In this document: positions 55,679 to 63,743 of the stretch, piece by piece
Numbering within the stretch: the stretch's first letter is position 1
Layout of the letters: each line of letters begins with the position of its first letter
DNA from: Oscillospiraceae bacterium MB08-C2-2
Lineage (GTDB): Bacteria > Bacillota > Clostridia > Oscillospirales > Ruminococcaceae
DNA length: 64,000 nucleotides
Reading direction: 5' to 3'
Assembly (NCBI GenBank): GCA_035621215.1
Contig: CP141729.1
Location: 3,122,944 to 3,186,943, forward strand
Made by a program: the position numbers and the translations under genes
Notes under the pieces: model-generated
What the model was told of the DNA's origin: nothing
Database searches by the model: none
What the model saw: only the letters and a program-made list of their open reading frames with translations

Positions 55679-55885
55679 ACTTACTTTTGTTTTAAGAAAA
55701 AAGAAAAGTAAGCAAAAGAAAACTGCCTTTTTATTTCAGCCGGAGGCTGGAGGGGGTTCATGGGGGAACTAGTTCCCCCATGAGGCGCTTTGTGGCTGGA
55801 GCTTGCGAATGCCACTTGCGCATTTTCCGCAGAAAATGCAAGCGCCTAAAAGGATGTGCCAGCCGTACGGCATGAGTGCGGAAGT
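55679..55885. repeat. Hairpin-rich dispersed repeat, copy 2, with the 36-bp tag
   Basis: Shares with 31931-32130 the CTTACTTTT/AAAAGTAAG hairpin, GCCGGAGGCTGGAGGGGG, the TGGGGGAACTAGTTCCCCCA palindrome, AGGCGCTTTGTGG and the GCATTTTC/GAAAATGC hairpin. It continues into the tag that also occurs alone at 14689-14724. A weaker CACGGCATAAGCGCG stretch at about 55664-55678 resembles the tag as well. Confidence 0.73.
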
Positions 55886-56038
55886 GAAGAATACTCGCTC
55901 TGTAAAACCACAAATGACAATTCGATAAAGAATAGCAAGCCTTTTGTTTTTTTGAGAATATACCAGCATCTGCAAGAGCCAAGCAAGTGTGGGCAGTATC
56001 TTGCCTTACTAAATAGAAAAATCAAGGAGGTGGACCAA

Positions 56039-58276
56039 GTGGAGCCAAAGCTGGAAAAAATCACCGGCACCGTGGAAGAAATCATCTTTACCAACGAAGA
56101 AAATGGCTTCACTGTCTGCCTGCTCAGTGATGGCCGGGAGATGATTACCGTTGTGGGTGAAATGCCGGGTGTTGCTGCCGGGGAACAGCTGACCGTAACC
56201 GGCCGCTACACCGCCCATCCCACCTATGGCACCCGTTTTAAGGCGGAGCTTTACGAGCGGGAGCTTCCGGCTACTTCCGCCGCCATCCTGAAATATCTTT
56301 CCTCCGGTTCCATTAAGGGCATCGGCCCTGCCATGGCCCGGCGCATTGTGGATGCCTTCGGCTTGGATTCTCTGCGCATTTTGGAGCAGGACCCGGAGCG
56401 GCTGAGCACTATTAAAGGCATCACTCTCAAAAAAGCGCAGGAGATATCCCAAGAATATAAGCACCTGTTTGGCATCCGGTCGGTGATGGTTTCGCTGGCT
56501 CAGTATGGCCTTGAACCCTCCATTGCCATTAAGGCATGGAAGCAGTGGGGCACCATGGCAGTGGATATCATACAGGAAAACCCCTATGAGCTGTGCTGTG
56601 AGGCGGTGGGCCTTGGTTTTGAGCAGGCTGATGATCTTGCCATTACCCTTGGCACCCAGCCGGAAAGCGGCCGGCGGATTCAGGCTGGTTTGGAGCATGT
56701 TCTGCGCCATAACCTGACCAACGGGCATACCTGCCTGCCGTTGGACAAGCTGATTGCAACCGCTGTCCATCTGCTGGAGGTGCCCGATTATCTGGTGGAA
56801 GAGGCTGTGGAACGCAGCTCTGAGGATAACAGCCTGATTACCGATACGCTGGAGGGCAAGCGTTTTGTTTATCTGCCTGAGCTTTATGAGGCAGAAACCT
56901 ATGCCGCCGGGCGTATTGGTATGATGCTCATTACAGCGGGCCCGCCCGGAAAAAAAACCTACGAAAACCAGCTCAACCTTTTGGAGGAAAAGCTGGGCAT
57001 TCATTATGCCCGGCTCCAGCGTCAGGCGGTGCAGATGGCCCTGCAAAACCCGGCTTTTATCCTGACCGGCGGGCCGGGTACCGGTAAAACCACCACCCTC
57101 AACGCTATTATCACGTTGTTGGAGGAAGCGGGGGAAAAGGTAGCGCTGGCGGCTCCTACCGGCCGTGCGGCTAAGCGGATGAGCGAAGTTACCGGACGGG
57201 AGGCCAAAACCATTCACCGACTGTTGGAGGTGGATTTCCGGGATCAGGAGGGCAAAAGCCAGTTCAAACGCAACGAGAAAAATCCTCTCCGCCACGATGC
57301 CATTATTTTGGATGAGGTTTCCATGGTGGATACCCTGCTTTTTGCCTCTTTGCTCAAGGCCATGCGCCTGAGCTGCCGCCTAATTCTGGTGGGTGACCCA
57401 GATCAGCTCCCCTCTGTGGGGGCGGGCAATATTTTGCGGGATTTGATCGCTTCGGATACCATCCCCACAGTTCATTTGGATGAGATTTTCCGGCAGGCTC
57501 AGAAAAGCGTGATAGTAGAGAACGCCCACAGCATTGTCCGGGGGGAGATGCCCAATCTGGCGGCAAGGGATGCGGATTTCTTTTTCCTGGCCCGCAGCAG
57601 CTATGATCAATCCGCCCAGACCGTGGTGGAGCTTTGTGCCAGCCGTCTGCCTAAGGCATATGGCTTTTCTCCGGCGGATATTCAGGTGGTGGTTCCCAGC
57701 CGGGTGGGCGGCCTCGGAACGGTGGAGCTTAACCGTTTGCTCCAGCGCCAGCTGAACCCTCACGATCCCCTCAAGGGGGAGCAGCTTTTCGGAAGCACCC
57801 TGTTCCGTGAACAGGATAAGGTGATGCAGGTGCGCAACAACTACGACATTCCATGGAAGCGGGATGACGGCGAGGAAGGCGCTGGTATCTTCAATGGGGA
57901 TATCGGCAGCATTGAGCTGGTGGATCGCCCCAGTCAAACCCTGCTGATCCGCTTTGAGGATCGTGTGGCCACCTACAGCTTCGAAATGGCCCATGAGCTG
58001 GAGCATGCTTGGGCGATTACCGTGCACAAAAGCCAAGGGAGTGAGTTTGAGGCGGTGGTCATGCCGCTGATGAGCTATCATCCACGGCTTTATTACCGCA
58101 ACATCCTTTATACAGCGGTTTCCCGGGCAAAAAAGATCATGGTTTTGCTGGGGCAGGCTCAAACTGTGGAGAAAATGGTTGCCAACCATAAAAAGGTGCT
58201 GCGCTATACCAATTTGGCTTCTTTTTTACAGGAGAGTGCTTTTAATTCTGCACACGCTCTGTCGGAGGAGCTGTAA
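56039..58276 (+). CDS. recD2: ATP-dependent DNA helicase RecD2
   Basis: 745 residues. Order: an N-terminal OB-like domain (GTVEEIIFTNEENGFTV), helix-hairpin-helix repeats at about 90-180 (SGSIKGIGPAMARRIV), then the SF1B helicase core. Walker A (GGPGTGKTTT) is near residue 343, Walker B (AIILDEVSMVD) near 423 and motif III (LVGDPDQLPSVGAGNIL) near 450. The C-terminal motif is AITVHKSQGSEF. It is a RecBC-independent 5'-3' helicase. The start is GTG at 56039, eight bases after AAGGAGG; the frame runs open back into the repeat to 55856 but without family similarity. Confidence 0.95.
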   Translation: MEPKLEKITGTVEEIIFTNEENGFTVCLLSDGREMITVVGEMPGVAAGEQLTVTGRYTAHPTYGTRFKAELYERELPATSAAILKYLSSGSIKGIGPAMARRIVDAFGLDSLRILEQDPERLSTIKGITLKKAQEISQEYKHLFGIRSVMVSLAQYGLEPSIAIKAWKQWGTMAVDIIQENPYELCCEAVGLGFEQADDLAITLGTQPESGRRIQAGLEHVLRHNLTNGHTCLPLDKLIATAVHLLEVPDYLVEEAVERSSEDNSLITDTLEGKRFVYLPELYEAETYAAGRIGMMLITAGPPGKKTYENQLNLLEEKLGIHYARLQRQAVQMALQNPAFILTGGPGTGKTTTLNAIITLLEEAGEKVALAAPTGRAAKRMSEVTGREAKTIHRLLEVDFRDQEGKSQFKRNEKNPLRHDAIILDEVSMVDTLLFASLLKAMRLSCRLILVGDPDQLPSVGAGNILRDLIASDTIPTVHLDEIFRQAQKSVIVENAHSIVRGEMPNLAARDADFFFLARSSYDQSAQTVVELCASRLPKAYGFSPADIQVVVPSRVGGLGTVELNRLLQRQLNPHDPLKGEQLFGSTLFREQDKVMQVRNNYDIPWKRDDGEEGAGIFNGDIGSIELVDRPSQTLLIRFEDRVATYSFEMAHELEHAWAITVHKSQGSEFEAVVMPLMSYHPRLYYRNILYTAVSRAKKIMVLLGQAQTVEKMVANHKKVLRYTNLASFLQESAFNSAHALSEEL

Positions 58277-58277
58277 G

Positions 58278-58973
58278 GTGAAGGCCGGGGTTTTGGCGTT
58301 TTTGGACCGTCTGGCCGGTGTGTTTTTCCCATACCGATGTGCCATCTGCGGGCAGGTGGTGGAATACGAAAAGATGTGCTGCCCTGCTTGTGAGGAGAAG
58401 CACCTTCCTCCGCAGGCGGCCGCTGAATCGGCTCAGCCTCCTCTTTCCGGGAGCCTGACCCTTTTTGATTATAAAGGGGAGATTGTCCGGGCTGTGCTGG
58501 AAATGAAACGGCTGGCCGAGCGCCGTCAGGCCTGTTTTTTTGCCGGGCAGCTTGCTCTGGCTATGGAGGAGCACTGGCCGCAGATTTCTTTTGATCTGAT
58601 AACCGCTGTGCCCCAAAGCACCGCAAGACGGCGAAACACCGGCCACAATCAGGCTCAAGTGCTGGCCCGAGAGCTGGCTGGGGAGATGAATATGCCCCAG
58701 TGTTATGATTTGCTCAGCCGCTGGGAAAAAAGCCTGCCGCAGCATAAGCTGACCGGAGAAGACCGCAAGCAAAATGCAGAGCTTTCCTATCGCTTGCTGC
58801 CCGGTGCATCTCTCCATGGCGAGCGGGTTTTGCTGGTGGATGATGTGCTGACCACCGGGGCCACTGCCAGTGCCTGTGCTGGTCGTTTGCTGGAGGCGGG
58901 CGCGAGTGAGGTGCGGGTGGTGGCGGTAGCCCAAACACTGCTCCAGTCGAATTGCGGCGTAAAAAGTCAATGA
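58278..58973 (+). CDS. ComF-family protein (phosphoribosyltransferase-like)
   Basis: 231 residues. Four cysteines near the N-terminus (CAIC...CCPAC) form the zinc-ribbon of ComF. The C-terminal PRTase domain has RRRNTGHNQAQVLARELA and the PRPP loop VLLVDDVLTTGATA. ComF proteins take part in DNA uptake and repair. GTG at 58278 follows GGAGGAG, one base after the recD2 stop, so the two are coupled. Confidence 0.93.
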   Translation: MKAGVLAFLDRLAGVFFPYRCAICGQVVEYEKMCCPACEEKHLPPQAAAESAQPPLSGSLTLFDYKGEIVRAVLEMKRLAERRQACFFAGQLALAMEEHWPQISFDLITAVPQSTARRRNTGHNQAQVLARELAGEMNMPQCYDLLSRWEKSLPQHKLTGEDRKQNAELSYRLLPGASLHGERVLLVDDVLTTGATASACAGRLLEAGASEVRVVAVAQTLLQSNCGVKSQ

Positions 58974-59088
58974 GCCGGGGGAAAAGCTTGCAAAGCCCCC
59001 GGTTTTTGCCTATAATGAATGTAGATGCGGCAAATATACAGTGGTGCCGGCCGGTGGGCGGCCCACTGCACAATTAGGAGGCAGCAAC

Positions 59089-60111
59089 TTGTCATCATTG
59101 GATATTGGTATCGATTTAGGAACCTCCAATCTGATTGCCACAGATGTAGAACACAGCACACTGATCCGGGAGCCGGCGGTGGTAGCTCTGAGCACACGAA
59201 CCGGTCAGGTAATCGGGATTGGTCAGGAGGTTTACCGGATGATTGGGCGGGAGCCCAAAACCATCCAGATTGTCCATCCGCTGCGGGATGGCGTTATTTC
59301 TGATTTTAAAATGACTGAGGTCATGCTCAAATATTTGCTTAAAAAAATCTGCGGCGGCAGTTTGCTCAAGCCTCGGGTGGCTTTGTGTGTCCCTTCTGCC
59401 ATTACCCCTGTGGAATCCCGGGCTGTTATTGATTCGGCGGTGGGGGCGGGAGCCCGCAAGGTTTATTTGATTGAAGAGCCGGTGGCGGCGGCTATCGGGG
59501 CGGGTGTGGATATTTCTAAGCCTGAAGGAAACCTGATTGTGGATATTGGGGGCGGCACCTGTGATATTGCGGTGCTTTCCCTTTATGGGATTGTGTGCAA
59601 GGCTTCTCTCAAGGTAGCGGGAGGCCGCTTTGATGAAGCGCTGATTCGCTATATACGTGGCCGGTATAATCTGCTCATCGGCGATAAAAGCGCCGAGGAG
59701 CTGAAAATGAAGGTGGGCACTGTTTTCCCTGAGGAGGGTGCTCCCGAGGAATATTGGGATATAAAAGGCCGGGATCTGCTCACAGGTCTGCCGAAAAAAA
59801 TTCAAATCAGCCGCAGTGAGACAGTGGAGCCTTTGCAGGAGCAGATTTACAGCATTATCCGGGCGGTGCAGGGCGTGTTGGAAAAAACACCTCCCGAGCT
59901 GGTGGGGGATATTCGCACCAACGGAATTATTCTCACTGGCGGTGGTTCGCTTCTTCACGGTTTGGACAGGCTTATGGAGCAGGAAACCCACGTGGTAACC
60001 CGAACAGCACCGGAGGCCTTGGAATGTGTGGCCATGGGAACCGCCAAAAGCTTTGATTATTTGGGCAAGCTGTTTGATGGGTTTGTGAACCCTTCTACCC
60101 ACACCCATTAA
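59089..60111 (+). CDS. MreB/Mbl-family actin-like protein
   Basis: 340 residues. Phosphate-1 loop DIGIDLGTSNLIAT, VPSAITPVESRAV, the EEPVAAAIGAG segment, phosphate-2 DIGGGTCDIAVLS and the adenosine motif TGGGSLLHGLD. It polymerises under the membrane and guides cell-wall synthesis. No mreC or mreD follows. TTG at 59089 lies eight bases after AGGAGG; the GTG at 59041 does not match the family start. Confidence 0.92.
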   Translation: MSSLDIGIDLGTSNLIATDVEHSTLIREPAVVALSTRTGQVIGIGQEVYRMIGREPKTIQIVHPLRDGVISDFKMTEVMLKYLLKKICGGSLLKPRVALCVPSAITPVESRAVIDSAVGAGARKVYLIEEPVAAAIGAGVDISKPEGNLIVDIGGGTCDIAVLSLYGIVCKASLKVAGGRFDEALIRYIRGRYNLLIGDKSAEELKMKVGTVFPEEGAPEEYWDIKGRDLLTGLPKKIQISRSETVEPLQEQIYSIIRAVQGVLEKTPPELVGDIRTNGIILTGGGSLLHGLDRLMEQETHVVTRTAPEALECVAMGTAKSFDYLGKLFDGFVNPSTHTH

Positions 60112-60143
60112 TTTTCTGTATGAACATTCATTTTAAAGGCACT

Positions 60144-60171
60144 AAAAGCACGGGATATCTCGTGCTTTTTT
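60144..60171 (+). terminator. Terminator after the MreB-family gene
   Basis: AAAAGCACG and CGTGCTTTTTT with an eight-base loop. Confidence 0.85.
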
Positions 60172-60216
60172 ATTTTTGTGGATATGGGCGGTATTGGGTT
60201 TCAATGCCGCATCCTT

Positions 60217-60259
60217 GCCCCCGCATCTATGTATCAATTTGATACATAGATGCGGGGGC
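60217..60259. promoter_or_regulatory. Perfect 43-bp palindrome containing dyad operator 1
   Basis: Arms of 21 bases around a single central base, outermost GCCCCCGCATC and GATGCGGGGGC. The centre is GTATCAATTTGATAC (60231-60245), which recurs as GTATCAAAATGATAC 198 bases downstream. It may be a binding site of the regulator encoded next; the G+C-rich outer arms could also give a hairpin in RNA. Confidence 0.7.
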
Positions 60260-60353
60260 TTGTATAATAGCGATAAATCAAATCAAGATAGAAATGTATT
60301 TTAGTGATTATACCTGCGGTGTCCAAATTTGGAAATAGTCTGTTATTTTTTTA

Positions 60354-60382
60354 TTGACAAACAGTTTCACCAAGGCTATACT
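60354..60382 (+). promoter_or_regulatory. SigmaA promoter for the liv regulator gene
   Basis: TTGACA at 60354-60359, 17 bases, TATACT at 60377-60382: a consensus-grade promoter. Start of transcription near 60389, upstream of operator 2. Confidence 0.85.
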
Positions 60383-60428
60383 ATGAACATTCCTGGGGGT
60401 ATCCGCCTGGATGGAAAATACAAATTGG

Positions 60429-60443
60429 TATCAAAATGATACA
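60429..60443. promoter_or_regulatory. Dyad operator 2
   Basis: GTATCAAAATGATAC, the same half-sites and three-base spacing as operator 1. It lies about 40-54 bases downstream of the predicted transcription start and would suit a roadblock type of autorepression. Confidence 0.65.
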
Positions 60444-60516
60444 TTGTGGATTCGGGAAGGTTTGAGCGGCCGTGAAAGGCAGACATGTCGGAAGTGATAT
60501 TCTTGGGAGAGCAGGC

Positions 60517-62232
60517 ATGAGGCTGGGCGATATTGCGCATTTGGCCGGTGCTGTTGCGGATGCTACCTCGGGTATTCTGGGGGCGGATGTTGTCATCATT
60601 GACGATCAGCTTGGCCGCATCAACAGCACGTATCCTCAATGTAAGGCGCAAATGGCTGGGGATACCCAGTCGATTTCAGCGGATGTGGTTACACAGGGCA
60701 GAACCATCTGTGTCCGCTATCGGGAAACCTATCCTGCTTGCCGGGCCTGCCCCAACAAAGAGGATTGCCCCCTTTGTTCCTTTATCGGCGTTCCCATTTT
60801 CGCTGATCGGCAGGTTATGGGTGCTCTTTGCCTGGTTATCACGGAACCGGAATCGATCATATACAGCAATCGGGTTGCTGTTGTGGCTTATTTGGAAAAG
60901 ATGGCGATCCTTCTGGGCCAATCCTTGGAGGAACACCGGGAGAGCGGTTCCCTGCGGCTTTTATACAGGGAGCAGGAACAGCTTTTGGATACGGTGGAGG
61001 AGGCTTTGGTCACCACCGATGAAAAGGGGCAGGTGGAGTATTACAACCATGCCTTTGCCAAGGTGCTGGGCCTCTCGGAAAGCGGCCTTGGCACTTCTGT
61101 TTTTAAACTGATACCTCACAGTGTTGTATCCCGGTTTTTATCTCGTCCATCTTGGCCCATTGCGAATAAGATTATTTCCTTTGAGGCCCCTGGTGCCGCA
61201 TTTTATGGCACCATCAGTGGATTGCGGCGCAGTTCTCCCAATCCGGGCTTTATGTTTATTCTCAAAAGTCTCAGCCCGGCCAGCGATCCTTTCAGCCGGT
61301 TAATGGGGGGCGGAAGTACTGCCGCTTTTGACCAAACTTGGTGGAAGCCCACCGATCCTTCTGGGGTGATTGAATCCGCCAAGCGCTTGGCCATTACAGA
61401 AGAAACCATTCTGATGGTGGGGGAAGAGAGCCGCCGCCGGGATCTTTTGGCGGGAGCCATCCATAATTTTTCCAATCGGGCCCAGGGTTATTTTGTCACC
61501 GTTGACTGCACGATGCTTTCCCCCCTTGCTTTGGAGGAAGAGCTGTTCGGGAAAACCGAGGGTGTGCTGGGCAAGCTGCGTTTGGCCCACAAAGGTACCC
61601 TTTATTTTCGGGAAATCGGCGAAATGCCGCTTTATCTACAGGAGCGTTTAGCAGAATTCTTTCGCACCAGCTTGGTTCGGGGCTCCAGCGGCATGGGGGG
61701 CGAAACGGATTTTCGGTTGCTGGTTTCCACCAGCGAAAACCTGCGTGAGCTGTGTGCAGAAGGTTTTTTTGCAGAAAAGCTTTATTACCGTATTTCACAG
61801 AATGTTCTCACCCTTCCTTCAGTTTGGGAGGATAAGCAACAGCTTGCCGCGGTTATAAAAGCCGCTTTTTCCACCTATACACGGCTGTATTCCAAAGAAG
61901 AGCTGGAGGTGGAGCCACAGGCGATCGAGCTGCTCAGCCAGCGGGAGTGGAGCGGCGGCCTGCGGGAGATCAAACGGATTGTGGATTGGCTGGTCTGGAA
62001 ATGCCGCAGTGTTGTAACCGCTGAGGAAGTCATGGCTTTGCCTGTTCCCCATGTTTCCATTCAAACCCGTGAAGAATTTGAGCGGGAGCAGTTGGAGTAT
62101 CTTTTGGGGCAGAATTATACCAAGAATGAGATTGCCCGCAAGATGAATATAGGCAGGGCAACCCTTTACAGAAAAATCAACCGTTACAATCTGCGAACAG
62201 ATGATACACAGGGCAAGGCTTCCAAGCCATAA
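60517..62232 (+). CDS. Fis-type transcriptional regulator with degenerate sigma54-activator AAA+ domain
   Basis: 571 residues from the ATG at 60517 (GGGAGAG upstream); a GTG at 60472 would add 15 residues. Numbered from that GTG: a GAF-like domain (about 16-155) with CRACPNKEDCPLC (Cys 90, 93, 99, 102), a PAS-like domain (165-265), an AAA+ domain (295-475) and a Fis-type helix-turn-helix at the end (NYTKNEIARKMNIGRATLYRKI). The AAA+ part keeps the frame of sigma54 activators but reads GEESRRRD for Walker A GESGTGKE, EGVLGK at GAFTGA, LYFREIG for LFLDEIG and FAEKLYYRI at the arginine finger. ATP use and sigma54 contact are therefore not expected. The liv operon follows and is its likely target. 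Confidence 0.85.
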   Translation: MRLGDIAHLAGAVADATSGILGADVVIIDDQLGRINSTYPQCKAQMAGDTQSISADVVTQGRTICVRYRETYPACRACPNKEDCPLCSFIGVPIFADRQVMGALCLVITEPESIIYSNRVAVVAYLEKMAILLGQSLEEHRESGSLRLLYREQEQLLDTVEEALVTTDEKGQVEYYNHAFAKVLGLSESGLGTSVFKLIPHSVVSRFLSRPSWPIANKIISFEAPGAAFYGTISGLRRSSPNPGFMFILKSLSPASDPFSRLMGGGSTAAFDQTWWKPTDPSGVIESAKRLAITEETILMVGEESRRRDLLAGAIHNFSNRAQGYFVTVDCTMLSPLALEEELFGKTEGVLGKLRLAHKGTLYFREIGEMPLYLQERLAEFFRTSLVRGSSGMGGETDFRLLVSTSENLRELCAEGFFAEKLYYRISQNVLTLPSVWEDKQQLAAVIKAAFSTYTRLYSKEELEVEPQAIELLSQREWSGGLREIKRIVDWLVWKCRSVVTAEEVMALPVPHVSIQTREEFEREQLEYLLGQNYTKNEIARKMNIGRATLYRKINRYNLRTDDTQGKASKP

Positions 62233-62336
62233 ACAATACCGCTGGTGCGGTGCATTAACTTTGCAAGTGAGATACCATCTGTGAAACCGGATGGATTTCT
62301 ATATAAAAAATGCTTGGTATTTTAAGGAAAGGAGAA

Positions 62337-62356
62337 GGCTAAAATTATTTTTAGCC
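62337..62356 (+). promoter_or_regulatory. Hairpin between ribosome binding site and livJ start
   Basis: GGCTAAAA and TTTTAGCC with a TTAT loop sit between AAAGGAG (ending 62334) and the ATG at 62367. The linear gap of 32 bases is too long; with the hairpin folded it falls to about 12. Confidence 0.5.
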
Positions 62357-62366
62357 AACGCTGTTT

Positions 62367-63554
62367 ATGAAAAAGTTTTTATCCATTGCACTGATTGCGG
62401 TTCTCACCCTGTCAGCTCTGGCAGGCTGCGGAAATTCCTCCTCATCTTCTTCCGGCAGTGCTGCCGCCACCCCGGCCGCAAGTGAGGGAGGCGAGGCCCC
62501 TGCTGAAAAGAAGGTAGCCAAAATTGCAGTTTACGCTCCTCTGACCGGTGACCATGCCGAATATGGCAACAGCTTTAAGGTTGCTGCTGAGATTCAGGCT
62601 GAAAAATGGAATGCTGCCGGCGGTGCCGGGGACTATACCATTGAAGTTGTTTCTTATGATGACAAGAGCAACGGCGAAGAAGCTGCCGCTATTGCTGAAA
62701 AGGTTGTCATGGAAAAAGATATTATGGGTATTATCGGAAGCTATGTTAGCGGTGTCAGCATGGCTGCTACCCCCACCTTCCAGGAATATGGATTGGTGAA
62801 CATTTCTGCTTCTGCTTCCCACCCGGATTTCACCAAGGAGGGTGACTATATCTTTCGCAACAACACCGTTATCAGTGTTGAGGGTGCTTCCACTGTTGAT
62901 GCCGTTGTCAACAATCTGGGCGCCAAGAAGATTGGCCTGCTTTATATCAAAACCGACTGGGGTGTGTCCACCTCCACCATCATTGAGAATCTGGTTGCCG
63001 AGCGTGCCTCTGAGGGCGTTTCCATTGTAGCCAAAGAAGAATGCATGGATGGTTCTGATGATTACAGTGTTGCTATCACCAACTTCCAGGCTGCCGGCTG
63101 CGAAGCGATCATCGTAGTGGGCATGCACAACACCTTTGTTCCTTTTGCCCGCCAGTATCGCCAGCTGAACCCTGAAATCGGCCTTGCTGCTTTTGCCAAC
63201 CTTTACAACCAGCAGGTTATCGATCTGGGCGGCGAGTTTGTGGAAGGAACCGTTTTCCCTGTTTCCTACTTCAATGAGAGCACCGATCCTCTGGTTGCAG
63301 AGTTCCGGGATGCTTTCTTTGAGAAAACCGGCACCTATCCCTCTGGTTTGGCTGCTCAGGCCTATGATGCAGCCGGTATGCTCTGCGAGGCTATTGCCAA
63401 TGTTGGGGCCGACCGTGCCGCTATCCGGGATTATGTTCAGAGCATCAAGTATGTGGGCGCCGGCGGCGAAACCTCCTTTGACGAAATGGGAGAAGCCCAG
63501 AAGGTGTTCAAGAAAGTGGTTATCAAGGGCGGCAAGTTTGAACTGCTTGCGTAG
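62367..63554 (+). CDS. livJ: Branched-chain amino acid ABC transporter, substrate-binding lipoprotein
   Basis: 395 residues. The signal peptide ends LSALAGC (Cys21), followed by a Ser-rich linker. The mature part is a periplasmic-binding-protein type I fold: VAKIAVYAPLTGDHAEYGNSFKVAAEIQ, YDDKSNGEEAAAIAEKVV, NISASASHPDFT and YPSGLAAQAYDAAGML. It delivers leucine, isoleucine, valine or related ligands to the LivHM channel. The exact ligand is not certain. A long stem-loop and then livH follow. Confidence 0.92.
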   Translation: MKKFLSIALIAVLTLSALAGCGNSSSSSSGSAAATPAASEGGEAPAEKKVAKIAVYAPLTGDHAEYGNSFKVAAEIQAEKWNAAGGAGDYTIEVVSYDDKSNGEEAAAIAEKVVMEKDIMGIIGSYVSGVSMAATPTFQEYGLVNISASASHPDFTKEGDYIFRNNTVISVEGASTVDAVVNNLGAKKIGLLYIKTDWGVSTSTIIENLVAERASEGVSIVAKEECMDGSDDYSVAITNFQAAGCEAIIVVGMHNTFVPFARQYRQLNPEIGLAAFANLYNQQVIDLGGEFVEGTVFPVSYFNESTDPLVAEFRDAFFEKTGTYPSGLAAQAYDAAGMLCEAIANVGADRAAIRDYVQSIKYVGAGGETSFDEMGEAQKVFKKVVIKGGKFELLA

Positions 63555-63601
63555 TTCCCAGGATTGCCTGCAAAACACATTTATATAACGGATTTGTTAT
63601 G

Positions 63602-63676
63602 GGGAGGCCCTTTGCGGGGGTCTCTCCATATACTCAATCAGCTTCAAAAAAACTCTTTTGAAGCTGATTGAGTATA
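63602..63676 (+). promoter_or_regulatory. Two consecutive stem-loops between livJ and livH
   Basis: A first hairpin (GGGGAGGCCC with GGGGGTCTCTCC, some G-U pairs) is followed directly by a perfect 21-bp hairpin, 63629-63649 with 63656-63676 and a six-base loop. There is no strong T-run, so it may protect or process mRNA or cause only partial termination, letting the binding protein be made in excess. Confidence 0.7.
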
Positions 63677-63743
63677 CTTTTAAATTCAGGGGAGGAGAAA
63701 GTTTCACGGCGGTTACGGAGGTCTGTGAAACGGTACATGACCA

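Noticed and set aside
62233-62366. A sigma54 (-24/-12) promoter before livJ
   Set aside because: GG and GC pairs occur, but with 12 bases between them instead of 10, and the TTGC context is wrong.
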